From Panopea generosa (lineage: Eukaryota > Mollusca > Bivalvia > Adapedonta > Hiatellidae), in assembly GCA_029582155.1 (NCBI GenBank), contig CM055896.1:10099463-10163462 (forward strand): a stretch of 64,000 nt of DNA, given 5' to 3'. Position 1 is the first letter of the stretch. Each line of letters starts with the position of its first letter. Shown here one piece after another: positions 22,190 through 34,629 of this stretch. The notes below the pieces were generated by a model. That model searched no databases. It was not told the origin of the DNA and was given only the letters and a program-made list of their open reading frames with translations. The position numbers and the translations under genes were made by a program.

Positions 22190-22310
22190 GTTTTAGCCAT
22201 GAGTTAATTGTATGTAACATTGTATTTAGGGAAGGGTCGTTACTAATGTTGTAAGAACTTGTGACCCGACCCAATTGTATATTATGGCAATAAAACATGT
22301 TTAAACTGAA
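22190..22310 (+). mobile_element. LINE 3'-end-like fragment
   Basis: It contains TTTAGGGAAGGGTCGTTACT, AATGTTGTAAGAACTTGTGA and ATGGCAATAAAACATGTTTA. The 3' word AATAAAACATGTTTAAAC resembles the end of the LINE at 12935 (AATAAAATATGTTTAAAC). It matches 9500-9600. Confidence 0.55.
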
Positions 22311-22613
22311 TGCAACGAATTTCGATTTTTATATATAAAAGCCGTACTTAAAAATGGATTGCTTGTTCAAAACCTCATCTACAGCTTGCTATCTGTTGAT
22401 TGTCTTGCCGATTTCACCCACTCAAATTACAGCTAGCAAAACTTTTGTATAAGCTTTGTAAGGCATTGCTGTTGGTGTTTTTTTACGAATTCTTTCCATT
22501 TTTTATTTAAATAAACTGCTATTTAAAATTCAAAATGTAGCAAATTCTAAACAGCTTTCAACCTACCTGCCTACATAAAATGACTGGATCGGAGCACAGC
22601 AAACAAACAACTA

Positions 22614-22836
22614 CAGTAGAAATTCGATGGCTCGAATCCGACGGGACTTAACAAAATAGTTCGACTTAAGGGTTGTTCGAGCCAACCATTTTTAACAGCA
22701 TACCATACATGTACATAATTTTATGTACATTGTATATACATAGAAATGGGAATTCGACCGGTACAAAACCACATAATTTGTTCGAACTCTATGTACTGTT
22801 CCAGCCATTAGTGTTCGAGCAAAGGAAGTTCTACTG
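22614..22836. mobile_element. MITE family G, TA-flanked (Tc1/mariner-type ends)
   Basis: The element runs from CAGTAGAAATTCGATGGCTC to GAGCAAAGGAAGTTCTACTG and is bounded on both sides by TA, the target duplication typical of the Tc1/mariner superfamily. The inverted ends share CAGTAGAA.TTC. The interior repeats TTCGAGC/GCTCGAA words. A second copy lies at 42446-42679. There is no transposase frame. Confidence 0.85.
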
Positions 22837-22839
22837 TAT

Positions 22840-24835
22840 TTAGTATGGTCTAATTGTAAACATATTTCTTCAGGCTTTTTAGCTTTGATATCTTAAAAAT
22901 ACAATAGCTATGTCTCCCATTTAGTTGCTAAATAAGGTTTATAGATTTTGTCCCGCCTTTTGGAAGAAACGAACGAGACATATGTGTTACTTTTCCAGCA
23001 GCGGCGACATTAACAACCCAACGTCAGGACTTAGCTTTGTTCCTCAGAAACTGTTTGGTCCAAAGTGACTAAATTAAGTCTATAAATTATTGTTGTGTAA
23101 AAGGTAGAAACATTCAACTTTTTGTTCGGTGGCCTTCCCTTCGGCCTCTGCGAATGAATACGGTACACAACGGTACGTTTTGTTGTGTGTGTGTGTGTGT
23201 TTTTCCCCCATTTTATTCCGTTTCTCAGAATCTGTTTGGCCTAGAGTCACCAAGAATGGTCCACGGTTGTGTTATGAATAATACTATTACAATGTGTACA
23301 TTCATTACATAGTTTTGAGTAACTATACAGTACATTACATAATGCTGCTTAATATCAAAATTATCAAAAACATACTAATTTTAGACCTATAAAGAATTGT
23401 TTCATTATTTATATTGTAAACTAATACAAAATGGGTATCAATCGAGCGGCGATAAAGTCTAGATTTAATTTAAACATTTAGCAGCATTATGTTATAAACT
23501 GTATTGTTACTCTAAAACTATTTAATGAATATACACATTGTAATAGTACTACCAAACACTATGCAGCAGTTTCTATTCGGATGACCTTTGCTTCTATAGA
23601 TAAATAACTCCATTTAACAATCTTCAGTTTTTAACGGTTTGCTCCGTTTATAAGAAACTGTTCCCATTTTTTTCCAACATGGCTGTGGTTTTGGTAGTAC
23701 TACGCAAATACTATGTGACATTTTATCAGACAACCATTACCGCATTGAGTACTTAACTTAGACTACAAAATAGTAAGTGTTTTGCGTTTAGTTAGACCCC
23801 GAGTTCACACACTTGGCCCATAGCTGTGTTATTCATAGTTGTAGCCCCAAAACAATTTTTTTTTTATTTTTAAGACATTGAGCGCTACAAACAGTAATTA
23901 ACCGTTAATTCCATATTTTCCAACTTTGACCCAGAGCCACTAGTATGCAATGGTGTAGAACTAACCAACGTCATACAGCACTTTATGAAGACCTCTACAA
24001 ATAAGTAACTTTAAAATGTTAAGTGACGAAGAGTGACCCAAGTGTGTTCATATTAGATCTTTGTATTCGTAATGTTGGGAAGAACGACTTTAAATACAGT
24101 GTTGCATGCATGCGTGCGTGCGTGCGTGCGTGCACCCGTCAGTGTTTATGTGTGTCTTTCTTTGTGTGTGGACCGTCGGCCGGTCCGCCTGTCTGTTCGT
24201 CCACGCAGTGTTTGTGTGTGTTTTTGTGTGTTTATAAATTTACAAACAAATACGCATAAATAGGCATACAAATACAAATGAAAGTATAAGGAATGTTTCA
24301 TTAAAACATTTAATGCGACAGGACCGAGCTTTTCCAATACTTAATACTAATACATTGAAACATTTCTTACACCATTTGTGAATTATGAAGATGAGAAGTA
24401 TATATAATTAATTATTTAAACAATGGCCACCCGTGTGATAAATAAGTACCAATCGCATAAGCAGTAGTAATTACATCATTATAATACTGTTTAACTTAAA
24501 TACTCAATATTCAGCATGTGTATCACGATCGATCCCTCGACTAGATGTATTTTAATGCAATTTAACGACATTGCATATCACTTATGGTAATTTCTGTTCG
24601 ATTTGAGTAAAATTCGTTTCATATGTTAATTGATATGTACACATACAGCTTACTGTAACATGGGCATTGACACAGGCCAAACTGGTATGTACACACACGG
24701 CTTGACGTGACTTTTGTCATTGTAATATGTGCATTGACACAGGCCAAATCTGAGATAACGCTTCTCACTTTGTTTTTAACGACCAAATATTGGTACGAGA
24801 ATATGATGTACATGTATATACAATACAACTAGCAC
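22840..24835. other. Intergenic DNA with short GT and TGCG microsatellites
   Basis: A (GT)n run is at about 23184-23200 and a TGCG run at about 24109-24132. A short direct duplication (ATTGACACAGGCCAAA) occurs near 24666 and 24733. The frames at 24023-24337 are translations of the microsatellite area. Confidence 0.55.
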
Positions 24836-24839
24836 AGTG

Positions 24840-25289
24840 TGTGTGCGTGCGTGCGTTCGTGCGTGCGTGCGCGGAATTCAATAACGTTAACACAGTGTGT
24901 GTGCATGTTATATAATACAGCTAACACAGTGTGTGTGTATGTTATATAATACAGCTAACACACTGTGTGTATGTATGGTATATAATACAGCTAACACACT
25001 GCGTGTATGGTATACAATACAGCTAACACACTGTGTGTATGGTATACAATACAGCTAACACACTGTGTGTATGGTATATAATACAGCTAACACACTGTGT
25101 GTATGGTATACAATACAGCTAACACAGTGTGTGTATGGTATACAATACAGCTAACACAGTGTGTGTATGGTATACAATACAGCTAACACAGTGTGTGTAT
25201 GGTATATAATATAGCTAACACACTGTGTGTATGGTATATAATACATCTAACACACTGTGTGTATGTATGGTATATAATACAGCTAACAC

Positions 25290-25342
<53 letters not shown>

Positions 25343-26085
25343 TATATAATACAGCTAGCACAGTGTGTGTGTGTGTGGTATACAATACAGCTAACACAGT
25401 TTGCGTGCGTGCGTGCGTGCGTGCGCGTGTGCGTGTGTATACAGCTAACACAGTGTGTGTGTATGGTATACAATACAGCAAACCGTGTGTGTATGGTATA
25501 TGATATAGCTAACATAGTGTGTGTGGTATACAATATACAATACAGTGTGTGTGTGGGGAGGGGGGTTGGGGGTTGGGTGTGGGTTGGTGGGTGGGTGGGT
25601 GGATAGGTGGGGGGTGGATAGGTGGGTGTGTGGGTGGGTGTGTGGGTGTGTGGGTGTGTGGTATACACTACATCTAGTTAACATTGCGTGTGTGTATGGT
25701 ATACACAACAGCTAGTTAACACAGTGAATGTATGGTATACAATACAGCTAGTTAACACAATGTGTATATGGTATACAAGACAGCTAGTTAACACAAAGTA
25801 TGTATGGTATACAATACAGCTAGTTAACACAATGTGTATATGGTATACAAGACAGCTAGTTAACACAAAGTATGTATGGTATACAATACTGCTAGTTAAC
25901 AGTTACACGGTGTGCATGGTATACAATACAGCCAGTTAACACAATGTGTATATGGTATACAATACAGCTAGTTAACACAGTGTGTGTATGGTATACAATA
26001 CAGCTTGTAAACACAGTGTGTGTATGGTATACACTACAGCTAGTTAACACAGTGTATGCATGGTGTACACTAAAGCTAAAAGAGC
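24840..26085. repeat. 32/36-bp VNTR (ACACAGTGTGTGTATGGTAT family) with embedded microsatellites
   Basis: The left half (to about 25540) uses a 32-bp unit built on GTATGGTATACAATACAGCT followed by AACACACTGTGT. The right half (from about 25670) uses a 36-bp unit with GCTAGTTAACACA, alternating two variants (AATACAGC/AAGACAGC and AATGTGTATA/AAAGTATGTA) into a 72-bp higher-order unit at 25740-25885. Between them are (GT)n at 25294-25340, TGCG/GCGT repeats near 25404 and a G-rich patch at 25551-25660. All open frames here are repeat by-products. Confidence 0.95.
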
Positions 26086-26094
26086 GTGCGTTTG

Positions 26095-26945
26095 TTACAT
26101 TTTACAGGTAACACATTTTTTTTCTGAATTTTATTCTTCTCTCCATTCCTCTTCTGAATCCATGTTGACAGAACCTCGGGTCCAACATATTTGCGGTATG
26201 CGTGCATGCTTAAGTTGGCACTTAAATATATTTAAACAGAAAACAAAGTTCTCTGAACTGTCTCTCTTTCCCTCTCTCTTTCTCTCTCCTTCTCTCAAAA
26301 AGTGCATATATTAAATCACCGGGTATAAAAAGGAAAGAAGAAACCATAAAAGGAAATCGCCTTAACCCAAATAACTAATTACACATACAACAATTTAAGC
26401 CTGTTTACGATACATGTAAAACATACCTTATTTTGATCTCAAATCCAAATTTATAGTGACATAAAACAGAATTGCGTTACACATTTTTTAAAGAACTTCT
26501 TTAAAATAATCCGCTGTTAACATAGTTGTGTGTATAAATCGAACATATAATAATGACAACAAAAGAAGCTTAAAATGGTAGTTGACATCCGTAAACAGAT
26601 AAATCTACACTTAGGAACGCAACACTTTTCTGAAAACGTAATACAGAGGCGGTTAATACACGATATTTGTCCGCTGTTACCCATCCGAAGCGGTCCCATA
26701 CACTAGGACACTATGGGCTGCGTACAATATCAGTAAATAGACACTATATATTTTGCTATTATATTGTGTAACGCGCGCTAATTTAAGATTAAGCCAGTGT
26801 ATAGAAAAAATAAATTAAAAATTGTTCAGTCGAACTGATCAAAATCTAGGAATTTCTTTTTTTATTTTTTTTTTGTTTTGTTTCGTGGTAATGGTATTTC
26901 TCCTTACTTTCATAATGAATGGTCTGTACGCTCAGCAATTGAAAA
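26095..26945. other. Intergenic DNA, nothing recognised
   Basis: A CT-rich stretch is at about 26261-26297. No gene was recognised. Confidence 0.4.
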
Positions 26946-26949
26946 AAAC

Positions 26950-27023
26950 AACTACCCGTATACCTGTCTCTTAATGTATGACCCTTTGCAGTTACACATT
27001 AAGAGACAGGTAAACAGGTAGTT
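26950..27023. repeat. Inverted repeat, 28-bp arms and 18-nt loop
   Basis: The arms at 26950-26977 and 26996-27023 pair through ACCTGTCTCTTAATGT and ACATTAAGAGACAGGT and then, with a few mismatches, through the outer ACTACC/GGTAGT. The outer arm word ACTACCTGTTTACCTG is the core of the tandem array that follows. Confidence 0.9.
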
Positions 27024-27039
27024 TTTCTTCAGCGACTGT

Positions 27040-27525
27040 TGTCCTGCCTTCTTGATCTCCTGGACATTCGGCATATAAATAACTATCTGTTTACCTGGAT
27101 GGACCTTCGGCAAATAAAAGATAAACTACCTGTTTACATGCCCTTTAATGGATGGGTCTTCAGCAAATAAAAGATAAACTACCTGTTTACAATCTCTTTT
27201 AATGGATGGGTCTTCAGCAAATAAAAGATAAACTACCTGTTTACATGTCCTTTAATGGATGGACCTTCGGCAAATAAAAGATAAACTACCTATTTACATG
27301 TCCTTTAACGGGCCTTCGGCAATAAAAGATAAACTACATGTTTACTTGCCCTTTAATGGATGGGCCTTCGGCAAATAAAAGAAAAACTCTCTGTTTACCT
27401 GCCCTGTAAATAAAAGATAAACTACCTGTTTACCTGCCCTATAAATAAAAGATAAACTACCTGTTTATCTGCCCTTTAATGGATGGGCCTTCGGCAAATA
27501 AAAGATAAACTACCTGTCTTCGTGC
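27040..27525 (+). repeat. About 53-bp tandem array (AAACTACCTGTTTAC core)
   Basis: Units read GGCAAATAAAAGATAAACTA, then CCTGTTTACATGCCCTTTAA, then TGGATGGGCCTTC. There are about nine units, with deletion variants of roughly 36 bp near 27400-27470 that lack the GGATGGGCCTTCGG part. Confidence 0.92.
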
Positions 27526-27711
27526 CATCTGCAATCATGGGCAGGACAAATCAGACAATTAATTTTGTGTAATATTATTGCTCGGAAACCTGGATGATAT
27601 TCTGTTTAGGAAAGAATAAAAGCACTAGAAAAACGTGTCACATGCTGGGTCTGCATTGATTCTGATTCTGTATTGTAAAATCTAAGATTTATTTGCATCG
27701 TAGTAAAGGGT

Positions 27712-27960
27712 TCTCCGTGGCCGAGTGGTCTAAGACGCCGTCTCAATATATCTTACCTGTCACCGCTAAGGTCGTAGGTTCGAGTCCAAATCGGTCCAGA
27801 ATATTTATTTGAGAAAGTTTGCCAGTTACTTGCGGAAGGACAGTGGTTCTACTTAGATTTATTATGATGTCTTCCTCCACCAATGAAACTGGATATGCCA
27901 TATATAACCTGAAATGTGTTGAAAATGGCGTTAAACCCATTAAAAACACCGTAATAAACA
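27712..27960 (+). mobile_element. SINE-D (class II tRNA-like head), sense copy
   Basis: The head TTCTCCGTGGCCGAGTGGTC contains the A-box of a Leu/Ser-type tRNA. It is followed by a long spacing and B-box AGGTCGTAGGTTCGAGTCC (27770-27788). The body has GAAAGTTTGCCAGTTACTTG and GAAACTGGATATGCCATATA, and the end has AAAATGGCGTTAAACCCATT. It is too long and mispaired for a functional tRNA. Confidence 0.85.
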
Positions 27961-27964
27961 TGTT

Positions 27965-28535
27965 CCAGTTTAAGACACCTTAACCTCTCGTTACAGGGTT
28001 ATGACGCTTTTCGGTAACGATAGCCCGGAAATTACTTTGTACAAAAAAAAATCCTAAAAATGTCATTTGGTTTGAAATATTTTGAAATGTTTCACAGATT
28101 CAGCAAGTGCCACTCAAAAAAGAATAATCAGTACTGATTCTTCTTAGGAAACGATCTCGAAGGTGATTCTTGAACGGAACGGTGGGATGGAGCAAAACAG
28201 AAATATAACACGTTTTCAAACAACACATACATATGATATTTAACGTATACTATTTTACTAGTATTCTATATTTAGCATCAGGAACCAGTACCAAGCCTAC
28301 AGTTTAAAAATACATTTACAACCGACAGCATTGAAATAAGCATGCAGCCCATGCTTCAGATACTCATTGACGGTCAATGAATGGGAATAACAGCTTCACG
28401 AGACATTAAACCAACTCGATATTGCGACTACATAATATAAATTGCATGGAACGCAATACAAAGGAAGGCTATCCGAATATCAGCCATCGTTATATAGAAT
28501 AAAGCGAATATACAGTTGAAGATGCACTTCCTCTA
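27965..28535. other. Intergenic DNA, nothing recognised
   Basis: No feature was recognised. Confidence 0.35.
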
Positions 28536-28539
28536 ACTG

Positions 28540-28790
28540 TCTGTTCCGCAAATGTTTGGAAGTGTATTGAATCACAAAGAGGAAGGTCCAATTCGAAGAA
28601 ATTCGAAGAAAAAGGTTGACACCGTCCTTGTAGTGTACCTTATTTCAGTATGAAAAATTAGTTAAATACACAGTTCAGCATTTTCCGTTTTATTCGTCAA
28701 AGTTTTAGCACAACCCGATACTGGCCAATGAGTATTTCTAGTGCGAACTGCGCTTTAGTATTTTGGTCAATAAATTAAAGAATTATACTC
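28540..28790 (-). repeat. Dispersed repeat H, copy 1, with protein-like segment
   Basis: On the minus strand part of this copy reads LDLPLCDSIHF..FAEQ, alignable with the segments at 35480-35715 (EWVLPLNDSINFPSFTEH) and 58680-58880 (EWDLFCDSIIFPSFTEQ). A small duplication (TTCGAAGAAA twice) disrupts the frame. A plus-strand word CGTTTTATTCGTCAAAGTTT also matches the second copy. The protein family is not recognised. Confidence 0.65.
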
Positions 28791-28794
28791 CACA

Positions 28795-29284
28795 GAGACA
28801 AATATAATATAGATTATTAATAGGAACGACATCAATCAATAAACGTGAATGAATTGGAGGATGGGTACGGCTTGCGTAATTATGTTTTGAATGGAAATTC
28901 TCTGAATAATGTAATAATTCAGTTCTTAGATTATTACGCAATCGAGTTAAAATAAATTAATAAAAAGGACAACATTTCGCATATGCTTACATAATTCTTG
29001 CTTAAAACCACATTCAAACGAAAATGAAACTATCTTCGACCTATTCACGATTTCAGCATTTGTAAATTTCCCAGGATATAGTAGGCTTAAAATAGTTTAC
29101 TCCGATATTTATCTCATGTTTATTAGGAATTGCAACCAGCCTTACATAATTCTTTCAAAATATTGAACAAAATGGAATGATGAAAGATTTTTTATATAGG
29201 TCTAATTATGCATTATATTTGGTTGAACTCGACGGCTTAACACCGAGTTGTACACCAACCAGAATATGGAGGGTGTATTATGAT
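28795..29284. other. Intergenic DNA, nothing recognised
   Basis: No feature was recognised. Confidence 0.35.
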
Positions 29285-29480
29285 TTTTGCCACACAAAAC
29301 ATGTAATAAATTTACATATTATACACAAAAACATCTAATGAATTTACATATACGCAAAAATATCTAATAAATATACACATACATACATCTACATATACAC
29401 AAACACTTCCTATAAATCTACATATACACAATAACATGTAAAAAATCTACATATACACAGAAACTTTATCTAAAAAATGA
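29285..29480. repeat. Degenerate tandem repeat of about 30-37 bp
   Basis: Irregular units built from CTACATATACACAAAAACAT and CTAATAAATTTACATAT. Period and sequence vary from unit to unit. Confidence 0.65.
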
Positions 29481-29751
29481 CATCAGAATCCGATTACAGT
29501 ATTTTTCAAAGAAGATATTCGTCCAGACGTTTGTCTTTTAGAATAGCAAGCGTCTAAGATGATCAAGACAAAAAGTAATACAGACCGAAAATAAAAGTGT
29601 GAAGAACAGTGAAAGGAATGATATTGTGCAGGTATTTTGTTCACCAGAATACCTACATTATATCCCGATTTTTATGGCCAGCATTGCCTCGGGGAACAGT
29701 ATAACTGACGTTGGTCAGTTGACAGGTTATGACTGGCGATCTTGACCAATA

Positions 29752-29830
29752 TATGCACGCACGCACCACACCACACCACAACACACGCACGCATGCACGC
29801 ACGCACGCATGCACGCACACACACCACACC
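29752..29830. repeat. GCAC/ACACC microsatellite
   Basis: Mixed ACGC, ACACC and ATGC short repeats. The frames overlapping it (29653-29911) are low-complexity translations. Confidence 0.9.
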
Positions 29831-29949
29831 AACCACAGACATATATATATACATTCATACAGCAGTGTTCGAGTGCTGAAATTAAATGAGGATGACAACG
29901 TTCAACTCTAATAGATTAAGCACATTTTATATTATTTGCTAGGTTAAAA

Positions 29950-30360
29950 AGAGTATTTCTATTATCTGACTGTAATAATTTTATGAATCGAAACATTTCT
30001 AGGAGTTCTATTTCTCGCATAACGTCCTGTTTGTATTCTTAATGAATGTGACGATAATCGAATTTTACAAATATATGTTCTCAAATCACATGGTAACATA
30101 TCTAAATATTGTTCGTAGGCAAAAGAAGTTTTAACATTATTATATAATTCTAGCACACCACTATTTGTTTTATTTGAATACCAATTTTGTAGGAAACTGT
30201 CAATAACTCTTTGTTTAAATACATGAATAGAATTATTAATGACAACCATTGAGAGATCTTCCCAAATATATCCAAAGTCATAGTCAGAAAAAAAAAGTTT
30301 AACATTAGACAAACGCATCAAATAACAAATCGACGTCCGATATTTTGTAGTATTCACTAT
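29950..30360 (-). mobile_element. Non-LTR retrotransposon, ORF2 C-terminal fragment
   Basis: The 131-residue frame reads ..HVFKQRVIDSFLQNWYSNK.., then YEQYLDMLPCDLRTYICKI and RLSSHSLRIQTGRYARN. These blocks match the region between the reverse transcriptase and the C-terminal Cys cluster of the LINE ORF2 seen at 17090 and 38575. It stays open for 131 codons but has no RT motif or start, so it is a fragment. The Cys cluster that should follow GRYARN is missing. Confidence 0.85.
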
Positions 30361-30364
30361 TTAG

Positions 30365-30605
30365 CATGCATTAAATTTCAATGTCCTTTATAATTTGCAA
30401 TTCAACCATACAGTTTGACGAACTTTGCACCCAGTTGTAGTTGTATATGCAACCTGAATAAACATAATTTGAAATAGAAAATAAAATATGCGATTGCCAG
30501 ACACTTCCGGCGTTTTATTTGTTTTGTGTCTTTTATCGTGACTATGAATGAGAAAGTGTCGCCAGCTAATCCACGTTGGTATGTATATGAATTGATAAAA
30601 CATTA
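30365..30605. other. Intergenic DNA, nothing recognised
   Basis: No feature was recognised; the short minus-strand frame at 30388-30603 has no family resemblance. Confidence 0.35.
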
Positions 30606-30611
30606 AAGTGA

Positions 30612-32645
30612 ACCTAGCTATCGTGTAGCTAGCTGTAGTGTAGCTAACTGTAGTGTAGCTAGCTGTAGTGTAGCTAGCTATAGTGTAGCTAGCTGTAGTG
30701 TAGCTAGCTGTAGTGTAGCTAGCTATAGTGTACCTAGCTGTAATGTACCTGGCTGTAGTGTACCTAGCTGTACTGTACTTAGCTGAAGTATACCTAATTG
30801 TAGTATACCTGGCTGTAGTGAAGCTAGCTGTAGTGTACTTAGCTGTAATATACCTAGCTGAAGTGAAGCTAGCTTTAGTGAAGCTAGCTATAGGGTATTT
30901 AACTGTCGTATACCGAGCTGTAGTGAAGCTAGCTGTAGTGTACCTAGCTGTAAGGTACCTAACTGTAGTACACCTAGCTGTAGTGAACCTAACTGTACTG
31001 TACCTAGCTGTACTGTACCTAGCTGTAGTGTACCTAACTGTAGTATACCTAGCTGTAGTGTACCTAGCTGTAGTGTACCTAGCTGTTGGGTACCTAACTG
31101 TAGTACACCTAGCTGTAGTGAACCTAGCTGTACTATACCTAGATGTAGTGTATTCAGCTGTAGTATACCTAGCTGTAGTGTATCCAGCTGTAGTATACCT
31201 AGCTGTAGTGTATCAAGCTGTAGTGTACATAGCTATATTGTACCAAACAGTAGTGTAACTAGTTGTAATATACCTAGATGAAGTGAAGCTAACTGTAGCT
31301 GTAGTACACATAGCTGCAGTATACCTAGATGTAGTGTATCCAGTTGTAGTGTACCTAGCTGTAGTGAAGCCAACTGTAGTGCACGTATCTATAGTGAACC
31401 TTACTGTAGTGTATCTAGATGTAGTGTACCTAGCTGTAGTGACCCTAACTGTAGTGTATCCAGCTGTAGTGTACCTAACTGTAGTGTACATAGCTGTAGT
31501 GTACATAACTGTATTGAAGCTAGCTATAGTTTATCCAGCTGTAGTGTACCTAGCTGGCTGTAGTGTACTTAGCGGTAGTAACCATAACTGTGCTGTACTG
31601 AAGCAAGCTATAGTGTACCCAGCTGTAGTGTACCAAGATGTAGTATGTATAGCTGCAGTGTATCTAGGAGTAGTGAAGGTAGCTGTAGTATACCTAGCTA
31701 TAATTGAGCTAGCTGTAGTGTACTCAGCTGTAGTGTACCTAGCTGCAGTGTACCTACATGTAATGTACCTAGTTGTAGTGTATTTAGCTGTAGTGATTCT
31801 AACTGTAGTGAACCTAGCTGCAGTGTACCTAGCTGTAGTGAAGCTAGCTGTACTGTACCCAGCTGTACTAAACCTAGCAATAGTATACCCAGCTGTAGTG
31901 AAGCTAACGATAGTATACCCAGTTGTAGTGTACCTAGCTGTTGTGCACATAGCTTTAATATAGCTAGCTGTAGTGTACCTATCTGCAGTGCACCTAGCTG
32001 ACGTGTACCAAACTGTAATGGAGCTAGCAATTGCCTAACTGTATAGTAGTGTACCTATCTGTAGTGTTCCTAGCTATAGTGTTCTTAGCTGTAATATGCC
32101 TAGCTATAGTGTTCCTAGCTGTATTATGCCTAGCTATAGTGTTCTTAGCTGTAATATGCCTAGCTATAGTGTTCCTAGATGTAATATGTCTAGCTATAGT
32201 GTTCTGAGCTGTAATATGTCTAGCTATAGTGTTCCTAGCTGTAGTTTTCCTTGCTGTAGTGTACCGATATGTTATATGCCTAACTGTATAGTAGTGTACC
32301 TATCTGTAGTGTTGTGTTCCTAGCTATAGTGTCCCTAGATGTAATATGCCTAGCTATAGTGTTCTTAGCTGTAATATGTCTAGCTATAGTGTTCTTAGCT
32401 GTAATATGCCTAGCTATAGTGTTCCTAGCTGTAATATACCTAGCTATAGTGTTCTTAGCTGTAATATGTCTAGCTATAGTGTTCCTAGCTGTAATATGTC
32501 TAGCTATAGTGTTCCTTGCTGTAGTGTACCTAGCAATAGTGTACCTAGCTGTATTGTACATTGCTGTAGTGTACCTAACTGAAGTATGCCTAGCTGTAGT
32601 GTACTTAGCGGTGGCGTACCCAGCTGTACTGTACATAGCTGTTAT
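30612..32645. repeat. 15-bp minisatellite (TAGCTGTAGTGTACC), about 2 kb
   Basis: Roughly 135 diverged units of 15 bp. The first eight or so read TAGCTGTAGTGTAGC. From about 32080 to 32530 a 30-bp two-unit period dominates (TAGCTATAGTGTTCC plus TAGCTGTAATATGCC), interrupted near 32240-32330 by a more mixed stretch. Because 15 is divisible by three and some phases lack stops, long open frames with pentapeptide repeats (VYLAV, YTTAR) appear on both strands; these are not taken as genes. Confidence 0.97.
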
Positions 32646-32649
32646 GATA

Positions 32650-34625
32650 ATACTAAGGTGGAGTATTTGGTTACTTGAAATATCGCGGTATCACGTGTTT
32701 TTGATAATCTAAAGCGCAGTTTATCTCTTGTAATTGTGGATCCGTTTTAAACGTTGTGGCTATTAGGATTAATTAGTATAAGTGAGTAAGGGTGGTTGAT
32801 CAAAAGTAATATATCAAAATGGAGTGATAGGACAGAGAGAGAACTGAAATATCAGAACATATTTGCTAGGTAAGCTTTGTCCGTATAAACCCAGGCCACC
32901 CCGGCGGGAAATGTACCTCTGCAGGCACAGATCACAGTGAAGCGTAGACTCTGAGAAAATTGTATCACTTAAATAGTGATTTACTGTCTTCTAGAGTTAT
33001 TATTATGTCATATAAGGCCATATTGGACGTATAGATGTTAATTTATTTAAATATTATGCTTAAACAACTACTTAGTGTGCCATTCTCTGAAAATAAAATG
33101 AACGGGGGTCTGTAGATATTTGTTATCTTGTTAAAGTGTAATCTATTTAAAAAAATCTTTCTAACTGTGACTCTTATATTACTATTTAAATAAAATACAA
33201 CGAAATAAACTTCTTGTACTCAAAACATAACACAAAATAAAAATTTAAAAAATAATGGTAATAACGAAAGTAATAATACTAATTATATTAATAGTAGTAA
33301 CAATGAAAACACAAAGAAACCCTTTCAACTCACCTTACCCATGGTGTGTCATTTTCCGATGGCAGTCAGCCACGGCAACAAATGCGACAGATGAAATAAT
33401 AAAACTATGGAAGCAACGTTTGGGCGCTCATACAACAAATGTCATTGAACCACCGATACCATTTTAATGACAAGTTTTCAAAAACACTTCATTTGAGAAT
33501 TACGCATGCGTCACTTATCATACACAGTCAACTTAAACCCTGTTTAAGAATATTCTCGGTTCAGATTCGAAATAGTAATACTTTCAATGAGGACATACTG
33601 AATGTATACGATTATCTCTTAAATGCCGTCCGTCTTTTCAAAAATAATTATAACTGTCGAATCTTTCGTATACCTATACACCAGTCATTAGTCCATTATA
33701 CTAATATATATAAAAACACTTAAATAATAACTATCCGAGGTGTAAGCAATACTACACATTAACACAACTCTAACGAAACGAAGACTCTTTGTTATTGTCG
33801 GCACTGTCGACAAACAGCGTTAAAGCTAGTGTTATTAACATATATATCCGACACACTGTTAAACATGTTATTTCGCTCTACAACGGCGTTGCCCGAGGCT
33901 GTGTCAGCAGACACAATATACCGCTGCCTAATTCGAAATATCGATTTTATGTTTTTAGAAGAATGAGAGTTTCTGCAGAACCGTAAAAGGCCGCCAACGT
34001 TTCTATTACCAATATCGATTGACGCTCTCCTTCCGCTGAAAGCCGCTTATTAAGAAGTATTTAAATTAGAATCCATGTGGTAGTCATAGGAACATATATA
34101 CTGATCTATATAAGTCCTTGGGTAGTTATGAGCGATTTAGTTTAACTTTTTTTGGTAGTTTAAGAATAAAATTAGCACATCAATTTACTAACATAAAACG
34201 AAATGACAAAGGTTTGAGCATTAAAAGCAATGTATACACCAATCTATAAACATCCGCAAGACAATTAGAAAATAACACAAGCTCTAGATTTACACGTCGA
34301 ACTCAAGTTGCTTTTCGAATCGACACTCATATTAGTAAAATATCTTAAACCCAGTGCTCTCTGTGTTATACCTTATACCGATAAAAACTGACGAAACTCA
34401 GTATTCTTTACACTCTTAGTCTGATGCAAGACACCGGATATGCACTCGTCTTTTTCAAAATTTTCTTCTATTGTTGCCCACGGTTTAGATATTTTATATT
34501 TAATTTTACATACTTAAGCTAAAGAGCATGAAATATCAGTACAATACGCACCTAACAACAGGATGCTGCAGTTGCAGCTAGTTTAAACATATGTATGAAT
34601 AAATGTATACAATAAAACAATTGTT
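32650..34625. other. Intergenic DNA with three small unrecognised open frames
   Basis: Frames at 33255-33467, 33439-33723 and 33789-33986 follow one another on the plus strand. They are not low-complexity, but I recognise no domain and see no splice signals tying them together. Treat as unproven. Confidence 0.35.
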
Positions 34626-34629
34626 AACA

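Noticed and set aside
27712-27795. Functional tRNA-Leu or tRNA-Ser gene
   Set aside because: A- and B-boxes are present but arms do not pair well and the body continues as a SINE shared with 10930-11150.
30728-32712. Long open frames with YLAVV/TTARY pentapeptide repeats as a repeat protein
   Set aside because: They are forced by a 15-bp tandem repeat and occur on both strands; the pattern is not the A(D/N)LxX of pentapeptide-repeat proteins.
33255-33986. A three-exon gene from consecutive plus-strand frames
   Set aside because: No convincing splice sites link them and no domain is recognised; kept only as a note in the intergenic entry.
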